From CAWHOW01 sp050013795 (GTDB lineage: Bacteria; Bacteroidota; Bacteroidia; Bacteroidales; CG2-30-32-10): a stretch of DNA of 5,100 nucleotides. The position numbers and the translations under genes are program-made. The stretch lies in NCBI GenBank assembly GCA_050013795.1, contig JBEKEO010000224.1:1-5100 (forward strand), given 5' to 3'. The notes under the pieces were generated by a model. The model had not been told where the DNA came from. It ran no database searches and saw only the letters and a program-made list of their open reading frames with translations. Below, in pieces: positions 1-5,100 of the stretch (positions within the stretch are counted from its first letter, which is position 1; each line of letters begins with the position of its first letter).

Positions 1-398
1 GGCTGGTCGTAAACCCAGAAACCGTTATCATACGAAGTGCAGGCAAGGGTTGGTTGCATTAACTGAAGGTCATCAAGTATTATAGGATCGGTTTTTACAC
101 TTAATGTATTATCAAGAAAAAGTATTTGGTGAAAATCCCTGAAATGCAACAAGATTTTCAATGGATCAGTTACATCAACAAAATCAATATTTCCATGCGA
201 TTTATCGCTGAACGTTTTCAAAAGGTTTCCTTTGCTGTCATATTTTCTGAGTTCATTGTTTACTAACAGATAAAGGTTTCCAAGGTTATCAGTGGTCATA
301 AACGAAACCTGTGCTTTTATGGTGTTCAATAAAACATAATCGTTTGACCGGAAAGCCATAAAGGAAAGAAGAATTAATATAATGAGATATTTTTTCAT
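1..398 (-). CDS. Exported beta-propeller-like conserved hypothetical protein (partial, C-terminus off the left edge)
   Basis: Function unknown. I read this frame by hand: it starts at the ATG at 398-396 and stays open for 132 codons to the left edge. Residues 1-16 (MKKYLIILILLSFMAF) form a short Lys-led hydrophobic segment like a Sec signal. There is no Cys lipobox and the cleavage site is unclear. Residues 34-63 (around DNLGNLYLLVNNELRKYDSKG) have the pattern of a beta-propeller blade: Asp-x-x-Gly-x-Leu-Tyr, then a Lys-Tyr-Asp strand and a Gly turn. Further blade-like strands follow near VDVTDPLKILL (74-84), ILFLDNTLSV (92-101) and TSYDNGFWVYDQ (121-132). From memory this resembles a conserved exported Bacteroidota protein. 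Its ATG shares 4 bases (ATGA) with the end of the GH3 gene, so the two are very likely one transcript and translationally coupled. The frame is solid; the propeller assignment is an inference from part of the protein. Confidence 0.72.
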   Translation of the reverse strand, partial: MKKYLIILILLSFMAFRSNDYVLLNTIKAQVSFMTTDNLGNLYLLVNNELRKYDSKGNLLKTFSDKSHGNIDFVDVTDPLKILLHFRDFHQILFLDNTLSVKTDPIILDDLQLMQPTLACTSYDNGFWVYDQ

Positions 399-1909
399 GC
401 TTCCGATATGTTTAAAATCTCATCAGCATACAGCCTGTTATTAGCTAGGCGGGGAACTTTGTGTTGTCCGCCCAACTGCCCTTTCGCTTTCATCCAGTTA
501 TAAAACGTTCCTTCGGGAATAATTCTGATGATGGGTAAACGTAGCACCATGTTCAGATAGCGTTTGGCTTCATAATCAGAGTTGATCGATTTTAATGCAT
601 TGTCGAGTACCTCTGTAAAATATTGAATGTCGGATGGCGCTTTCTCAAATTCTATCAGCCATTCGTGCGCAGCCCTTTCTGTATCGCTAAAATATACGGG
701 AGCAACTGTGTATTCCTTCACTTCCGCATTCGATTTTTCGCAGGCAATAGCTATAGCTTTTTCTGCATTATCAATGATAAGTTCTTCTCCGCAGGCATTG
801 ATGAAGTTCTTTGTCCTTCCCGTTATCTTTATCCTGTGCGGGTTTAAAGAAGTAAAAGTAATGGTATCGCCTATTTTATATCTCCACAGTCCTGCATTGG
901 TTGTAATAACCAGCGCATAATTCTTGCCTGTTTCAACCTCATCCAGTAATACGGTTTCAGGATTTTCTTTGTCAAACTGGTCAGCAGGAATAAACTCGTA
1001 ATATATACCATAATCAAGCATCAGAAGCATATCGTCAGCATGGTTCCTGTCTTGTATTCCAAAAAAACCTTCCGAAGCATTATATGTTTCAATGTAATTC
1101 ATCTTAACCGAAGGTATCATCTTCCTGAATTGTTCGCGATAAGGAACAAAGCTCACGCCTCCATGTGTGAACAATTCAAGATTTGGCCACACTTCAAGTA
1201 TATTCGATTTCCCCGTTTTCTCTAATATGCATTTTAATAAAAGTAATGTCCATGAAGGAACGCCCGATATATTGGTCACATCTTCGCTCATAGTAACCTC
1301 AGCCATTTTCTCAATCTTGCTTTCCCACTCATCCATCAGCGTAATGGCAAGGTTTGGTGTTCTCAGGAATTCAGCCCACCAGGGAAGGTTCTGAATGATG
1401 ATAGCCGAAAGGTCGCCGTAATATGATTCATTATTAAAATCCGATATCTGGTGACTTCCTCCCATTGCAAGCCCTTTGCCATCAAACAAAACCGTTCCTG
1501 GATTATTGTTGCAATAAATGGAAAGCATATCCTTGCCTCCTTTAAAGTGGCATTCTTCAAGCGCTTCAGCGCTTACCGGTATAAATTTGCTTTTATCGTT
1601 TGTAGTTCCTGATGATTTTGCAAACCATTTAATATCTGAAAACCAAAGCAGGTTTTGCTCGCCCTGCCTCAGTCTTATTATATAAGGTTTCAGTGTTTCA
1701 TAATCGCTTACAGGAACTCTTTGCCTGAATTCTTCAGGGCTTGTGATGCTTTTGTAATCGTAATCCCTGCCCCATTCGGTATCTTTCGATAAACTTATTA
1801 ATTTTTTCAGCCATTCATTCTGCACATCATAAGGATATTTGAGGAAGAGGTCTATTTGATGTATCCTCTTCTTCATAAGCCATGATACGACAGAATTAAT
1901 AAGCGCCAT
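395..1909 (-). CDS. GH3 auxin-responsive-promoter family protein (acyl-acid amido synthetase-like adenylating enzyme)
   Basis: This 504-residue protein belongs to the GH3 branch of the ANL adenylating superfamily, whose plant members use ATP to activate a carboxylic acid and join it to an amine such as an amino acid. All three nucleotide motifs are present: the phosphate loop SSGTTNDKSKFIPVS (99-113), YNASEG (276-281) and TTNAGLWRYKIGD (336-348). A hinge-like ITGRTKNFINACGEE (362-376) leads into a C-terminal domain ending with GQHKVPR (481-487). Its Lys484 corresponds in position to the conserved C-terminal Lys of plant GH3 enzymes. The length is normal for bacterial members and no break is visible. 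There is no signal peptide, so it should be cytosolic. The start at 1909 (MALINSVVSW) fits the family and lies about 26 bases downstream of a -7 box; no Shine-Dalgarno site is evident. The stop overlaps the next gene's ATG. The acid and amine substrates in bacteria are not evident from sequence, and the plant hormone role should not be transferred. Confidence 0.93.
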   Translation of the reverse strand: MALINSVVSWLMKKRIHQIDLFLKYPYDVQNEWLKKLISLSKDTEWGRDYDYKSITSPEEFRQRVPVSDYETLKPYIIRLRQGEQNLLWFSDIKWFAKSSGTTNDKSKFIPVSAEALEECHFKGGKDMLSIYCNNNPGTVLFDGKGLAMGGSHQISDFNNESYYGDLSAIIIQNLPWWAEFLRTPNLAITLMDEWESKIEKMAEVTMSEDVTNISGVPSWTLLLLKCILEKTGKSNILEVWPNLELFTHGGVSFVPYREQFRKMIPSVKMNYIETYNASEGFFGIQDRNHADDMLLMLDYGIYYEFIPADQFDKENPETVLLDEVETGKNYALVITTNAGLWRYKIGDTITFTSLNPHRIKITGRTKNFINACGEELIIDNAEKAIAIACEKSNAEVKEYTVAPVYFSDTERAAHEWLIEFEKAPSDIQYFTEVLDNALKSINSDYEAKRYLNMVLRLPIIRIIPEGTFYNWMKAKGQLGGQHKVPRLANNRLYADEILNISEA

Positions 1910-1934
1910 GATGAATTATATAAATCTTCAGATA

Positions 1935-1942
1935 CAAAAATA
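1935..1942 (-). promoter_or_regulatory. Candidate Bacteroidota -7 promoter box for the GH3 gene
   Basis: On the minus strand these bases read TATTTTTG, matching the Bacteroidota -7 consensus TAnnTTTG. The G lies about 25 bases before the GH3 ATG, giving a leader of about 20 nt. The upstream element is weak: a CTG sits 17 bases before the box where TTG would be expected. The surrounding DNA is T-rich, so a chance match is possible. Confidence 0.45.
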
Positions 1943-1985
1943 ACAAAATAAAATTGTTTCAGGAATCTATTATACCAGAATTAAT

Positions 1986-1993
1986 TATCTTTG
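1986..1993 (+). promoter_or_regulatory. Candidate Bacteroidota -7 promoter box for ispE
   Basis: The bases read TATCTTTG, an exact match to the TAnnTTTG consensus. Transcription would begin near 1998-2001, only about 10-13 bases before the ispE ATG at 2011. No TTG lies at the usual 17-19 base distance upstream. If this promoter is real, the in-frame TTG at 1954 lies outside the transcript, which supports the 2011 start. Confidence 0.55.
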
Positions 1994-2004
1994 ACCTTCA
2001 AGGT
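1994..2004. repeat. Short inverted repeat at the predicted ispE transcription start
   Basis: ACCTT at 1994-1998 and AAGGT at 2000-2004 are perfect inverted repeats around one central base. They lie directly behind the -7 box, over the predicted start of transcription. The right arm contains AAGG (2000-2003), 7 bases before the ATG at 2011, which is the only Shine-Dalgarno-like sequence near ispE. It could be an operator half-site, a ribosome site or chance; 5-base arms are too short to decide. Confidence 0.25.
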
Positions 2005-2010
2005 ATTTAT

Positions 2011-2820
2011 ATGATCTGTTTTCCCAACTGCAAAATCAATATCGGTCTGTATATAACAGAAAAAAGGCCTGACAGTTTCCACAATATTGAAACCATTTTC
2101 TATCCCGTCCCCCTGCATGATGCGCTCGAAGTAATTGAAAGCAACAAGAATGAATTTACACTGAGCGGCATTGATATTCCGGGCAACAGGGAAGCTAACT
2201 TATGTTTAAGGGCTTATGATATATTGCTAAGGAAATTCAAGCTTCCACCTGTAAAAATTCATCTGCACAAAGCGATACCTACAGGAGCCGGGCTTGGCGG
2301 CGGTTCGGCGGATGCAGCTTTTATGATAAAACTGCTGAATGATGTTTTCTCACTTAATATGAACATCACTCAGATGCAGGAAATCGCCGCTAACCTAGGC
2401 AGCGATTGTTCTTTCTTTATTGAGAATATCCCTTTATACGCCACAAACAAAGGCGATGTTTTTGAAAACATCAAGCTCGATCTGAGTAAATATCATATAG
2501 TGCTTGCCAAACCCGATCTGCATATTTCAACATCCGAAGCCTTTTCTTTGATCGCTCCTAAAAAGGCAGCTTTTCAGCTAAACAAAATCGAAAGCAAAAA
2601 GATGAAGGAATGGAAGAAGCATATTGTTAATGATTTTGAAGAAGTGGTTTTCCGGAAATTCCCTGAAATAAAAGCCATAAAGGAAAAGATGTACGAATCA
2701 GGTGCGGTATATGCATCTATGAGTGGAAGCGGCTCAACAGTGTATGGAATATTTAAGAAAGAAATTAATATAAAAGGGCTGTTTGATAACTGCTTTGCCT
2801 GGCAGGGAAAATTAAATTAA
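2011..2820 (+). CDS. ispE: 4-(cytidine-5'-diphospho)-2-C-methyl-D-erythritol kinase
   Basis: IspE phosphorylates the 2-hydroxyl of CDP-methylerythritol with ATP, in the MEP pathway that makes IPP and DMAPP; it is a cytosolic GHMP-superfamily kinase. The 269 residues are slightly shorter than the E. coli enzyme (283). The N-terminal motif has Lys8 (PNCKINIGL), then KRPDSFHNIET (18-28), which forms the cytidine-side substrate loop. The glycine-rich ATP loop is PTGAGLGGGSADAA (90-103). Asp132 in LGSDCSFF (129-136) is the expected catalytic Asp. The third GHMP motif is MSGSGSTVYGIF (237-248). Two loops depart from the usual text: DSFH where DGYH is common, and CSFF where CPFF is common. I chose the ATG at 2011 over the in-frame TTG at 1954 because homologues begin with M-I-x-F-P-N and the -7 box lies between the two. 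It is divergent from GH3 and followed after 38 bases by the M1 peptidase gene. The identification is firm. Confidence 0.97.
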   Translation: MICFPNCKINIGLYITEKRPDSFHNIETIFYPVPLHDALEVIESNKNEFTLSGIDIPGNREANLCLRAYDILLRKFKLPPVKIHLHKAIPTGAGLGGGSADAAFMIKLLNDVFSLNMNITQMQEIAANLGSDCSFFIENIPLYATNKGDVFENIKLDLSKYHIVLAKPDLHISTSEAFSLIAPKKAAFQLNKIESKKMKEWKKHIVNDFEEVVFRKFPEIKAIKEKMYESGAVYASMSGSGSTVYGIFKKEINIKGLFDNCFAWQGKLN

Positions 2821-2858
2821 AAAGTAACAAACAGACAAGTTATTTCGTCATAAACTAC

Positions 2859-5100
2859 ATGAAAAGCACCTTGTATATTATTTACATCTTATTTCTTTCT
2901 GCTTTTTCCCCATTTGTTACCAGTGCCCAGAATTATTTTCAACAAGATGTGAAATACACTATTCATGTATCACTTGATGATGTGAAGCATGAATTGAGCG
3001 CAAGCGACAGCATTACTTATACAAACAACTCTCCAAGCGAACTGACTTTCCTGTATTTCCATTTGTGGCCAAATGCTTATAAAGATAATACTACTGCTTT
3101 AGCAAAGCAACTACTTGAAGAACGACATACTTACTTTTATTTTAATGAAGAAAAAGTCAATGGTTATATTGACAGCCTCTATTTTAAAGTTAATGGTAAA
3201 GCCATTAACTGGAAGCTTGATTCTTCTAATATTGACATCTGTAAATTATATCTAAATGAACCTTTAAAGCCGGGACAAACAATTACTATAACAACTCCGT
3301 TTCATGTAAAGATACCTCATTCGGGTATTTCCCGCATTGGTCATGATGGACAGGCATACCAGATATCTCAGTGGTTTCCCAAGCCTGCTGTGTATGATTC
3401 AAGAGGATGGAACCAATTCCCTTTTCTCGACCAGGGCGAGTTTTATTCAGAATTCGGAACATTTGATGTGTATATCACCCTCTCCGAAAACTATGTTGTT
3501 GGAGCTACTGGCGACCTAGTAAATGGCGAAAAGGAATTGGAATGGCTTGATAAAAAAGCTGAAGAGACCAGTAAAATAAATTCCTTCAATAAAAAAGATA
3601 TGGCTTTTCCCCCATCAGCTGCACAAAATAAAACACTACATTATCATCAGGAGAATGTTCACGACTTTGCATGGTTTGCCGATAAGCGCTACCATGTTGC
3701 AAAAGATTATGCAGAACTTCCTTATTCGGGTAAGAAAGTTACCACTTGGTCTATGTTCACCAATCGTCATGCTGATATATGGAAAGATGGAGCAAAATAT
3801 GTAAAGAACGCAATCTATTATTATTCAAAATGGGTTGGCGAATATCCTTACAAGCAGGCAACGGCAGTGGAAGGCGCTTTATCGGCAGGAGGTGGCATGG
3901 AATATCCTAATGTTACCGTTATCAGTGCCGGTGGAGATGCGGTAGGTCTGGAGATGGTCATTATTCATGAAGTAGGTCATAACTGGTTCTACGGCATGTT
4001 AGGTTCGAACGAAAGATTGGATCCTTGGATGGATGAAGGTATCAATTCATTTTATGAAAATCGTTATCAGCAATTGATTCATCTCGGAACCACAACTTAT
4101 TTTTCTATGGCAAGAAACCTTGTTCATCTTCCTCCTCATCCCGAAAGATACGAGAGAACTTTTATATATAATGTGGCCTCACACCTGAATAATGATCAGC
4201 CAATAACTTTAGCTGCTCCTGTTTTTTCAGGCATTAATTATGAAGGTATTGTTTACGAAAAGACTGCTGCTGTTTTTGCTTTTCTGAAAGATTATCTGGG
4301 CGAACAACAATTTGATGTAGCCATGCAGGAGTATTTTAAGCAGTGGCATTTCAAGCATCCCAAGCTTGGCGACCTTCGAAAGATAATGGAAGCCTCAACA
4401 GGCAAAGATCTTAGCTGGTTCTTTGAAGATTTGATGGGCACCACCAAAAAAGTTGATTACAAATTATGCAAGGCAAAAGCATCCGGCGATCCTTTAAGCT
4501 TTACTGGTAATGCAACCAAAGTTACCATAAAGAACAAAGGACAGATTAATGCTCCTTTTGAAATTACTGCATATAAAAAAGATTCCATTATCGGTACACA
4601 ATGGTTCGATGGTTTTTCAGGCAAAAATGATGTAATGATTCATTTCATTGACTTTGATAAGCTATGCCTTAATACTGAAACTACCAACCCCGAATACAAC
4701 ATAAAGAATGACTTTTATAAAACAAAAGGTCTTTGTAAAAGGGCTAAACCTTTGCATCTTCAATTGCTGCCCGGTATTGACGACCCTTTAGAAAGTCAGT
4801 TGTGCGTAACTCCTGTTCTTGGCTTCAATCTTTATAATGGTGTTATGCCAGGGGTGGCTATTTATAATAATCCTGCTCCCCAGAAAACATTCTCTTATTT
4901 CCTCATGCCTGAATACGGCACATTTGATAATTCTCTGGCTGGTTATGGCAGAGCTGGCTTCACTTTGTTGCCAAAGGGTAAGTTCATTCAAATGATTTGG
5001 CTGGGGGCTTCTGCTTCGCATTATGCTTATGAAAGAAACCCTGACAACCTTGATTATACACGTATTGTCCCTGAATTATTAATTAAATTCAAGCCAAGGA
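2859..5100 (+). CDS. Secreted M1-family zinc metallopeptidase with apparent C-terminal outer-membrane barrel (partial, C-terminus off the right edge)
   Basis: Read by hand from the ATG at 2859, this frame is open for 747 codons to the window edge without a break. Residues 1-23 (MKSTLYIIYILFLSAF, ending VTSA before Gln24) are a clear Sec signal peptide. A beta-sandwich N-terminal domain follows, with the family marker QWFPKPAVYD (171-180). The M1 active site is complete: GGMEY (345-349) in the exopeptidase-motif position, HEVGH (370-374) and the third zinc ligand Glu393 exactly 18 residues on, in MDEG. Tyr466 (VYEKTAAVF) is the likely catalytic Tyr. The helical domain ends near GKDLSWFFEDLMG (515-527), and a beta-rich module covers about 548-605. 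From about residue 652, the text (GFNLYNGVMPGVAIYN, then LMPEYG) resembles the first strands of an outer-membrane beta-barrel. This suggests a protease anchored in the outer membrane; the natural substrate is unknown. It sits 38 bases behind ispE with no good promoter or Shine-Dalgarno site, so co-transcription is likely. The peptidase call is firm; the barrel is inference. Confidence 0.92.
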   Translation, partial: MKSTLYIIYILFLSAFSPFVTSAQNYFQQDVKYTIHVSLDDVKHELSASDSITYTNNSPSELTFLYFHLWPNAYKDNTTALAKQLLEERHTYFYFNEEKVNGYIDSLYFKVNGKAINWKLDSSNIDICKLYLNEPLKPGQTITITTPFHVKIPHSGISRIGHDGQAYQISQWFPKPAVYDSRGWNQFPFLDQGEFYSEFGTFDVYITLSENYVVGATGDLVNGEKELEWLDKKAEETSKINSFNKKDMAFPPSAAQNKTLHYHQENVHDFAWFADKRYHVAKDYAELPYSGKKVTTWSMFTNRHADIWKDGAKYVKNAIYYYSKWVGEYPYKQATAVEGALSAGGGMEYPNVTVISAGGDAVGLEMVIIHEVGHNWFYGMLGSNERLDPWMDEGINSFYENRYQQLIHLGTTTYFSMARNLVHLPPHPERYERTFIYNVASHLNNDQPITLAAPVFSGINYEGIVYEKTAAVFAFLKDYLGEQQFDVAMQEYFKQWHFKHPKLGDLRKIMEASTGKDLSWFFEDLMGTTKKVDYKLCKAKASGDPLSFTGNATKVTIKNKGQINAPFEITAYKKDSIIGTQWFDGFSGKNDVMIHFIDFDKLCLNTETTNPEYNIKNDFYKTKGLCKRAKPLHLQLLPGIDDPLESQLCVTPVLGFNLYNGVMPGVAIYNNPAPQKTFSYFLMPEYGTFDNSLAGYGRAGFTLLPKGKFIQMIWLGASASHYAYERNPDNLDYTRIVPELLIKFKPR

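Noticed and set aside
623..1394. Several plus-strand open frames of 60-100 codons inside the GH3 gene (627-920, 623-847, 1040-1225, 1167-1394)
   Set aside because: All lie antisense to a motif-complete GH3 gene, have no recognisable domain, and fit the usual shadow frames of a long coding region.
1559..1574. AAGCGCTTCAGCGCTT, a small repeated and partly palindromic stretch
   Set aside because: It lies within GH3 codons 112-118 just after the phosphate loop and is explained by coding for SAEALEE-type residues; there are no further copies.
1969..1977. Minus-strand TGGTATAAT, a textbook extended -10 promoter of the E. coli type
   Set aside because: Bacteroidota primary sigma factors favour TAnnTTTG, no well-spaced -35 was seen, and the sequence is easily produced by AT-rich DNA.
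1954..2010. In-frame TTG start that would extend IspE by 19 residues
   Set aside because: The extension precedes the conserved M-I-x-F-P-N start, contains the -7 promoter box within it, and has no resemblance to IspE N-termini.
2821..2858. Possible promoter TATTTCGT (2841-2848) or terminator between ispE and the M1 gene
   Set aside because: The box does not fit TAnnTTTG, no hairpin with a T run was found, and the 38-base gap is compatible with one transcript.
3337..3519. Plus-strand open frame of 60 codons
   Set aside because: It is a different frame inside the M1 peptidase N-terminal domain, whose own frame is clearly coding here (QWFPKPAVYD).
4788..5021. Minus-strand open frame of 77 codons
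   Set aside because: It is antisense to the continuous M1 peptidase frame, with no recognisable protein features.

Overview
The window looks like ordinary chromosomal sequence from a member of the Bacteroidota. It is AT-rich and has almost no strong Shine-Dalgarno sites. Its promoter-like boxes fit the Bacteroidota TAnnTTTG form. The proteins carry signatures typical of that phylum: a bacterial GH3 enzyme, an IspE beginning MICFPNCKIN, and an M1 peptidase with the QWFPKPAVYD motif and an apparent C-terminal barrel. I could not place the genus. Almost every base is accounted for by four genes and two short intergenic gaps.

Layout. On the minus strand, running leftward, are a GH3-family adenylating enzyme (1909 to 395) and then an exported, beta-propeller-like protein (398 to beyond the left edge). 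The second gene overlaps the first by the 4 bases ATGA. On the plus strand, running rightward, are ispE (2011-2820) and then, 38 bases later, a secreted M1-family zinc metallopeptidase (2859 to beyond the right edge). Reading its frame by hand shows it open from 2859 to 5100. The two gene pairs are divergent around a 101-base spacer (1910-2010), which holds a TAnnTTTG-type -7 box on each strand.

How the genes work together. IspE is the 4-(cytidine-5'-diphospho)-2-C-methyl-D-erythritol kinase of the non-mevalonate (MEP) isoprenoid pathway, a housekeeping function. The M1 peptidase behind it has an intact zinc site (HEVGH plus a downstream Glu) and is probably co-transcribed, with no evident metabolic link. 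The GH3 protein has all the adenylation motifs of an acyl-acid amido synthetase, but its substrate cannot be read from the sequence. Its overlapping partner is predicted to be exported.

There is no mobile element, CRISPR array, RNA gene, phage gene or recognised defence system. The least explained items are the M1 peptidase/outer-membrane barrel architecture, and the bacterial GH3 enzyme coupled to an exported propeller-like protein.
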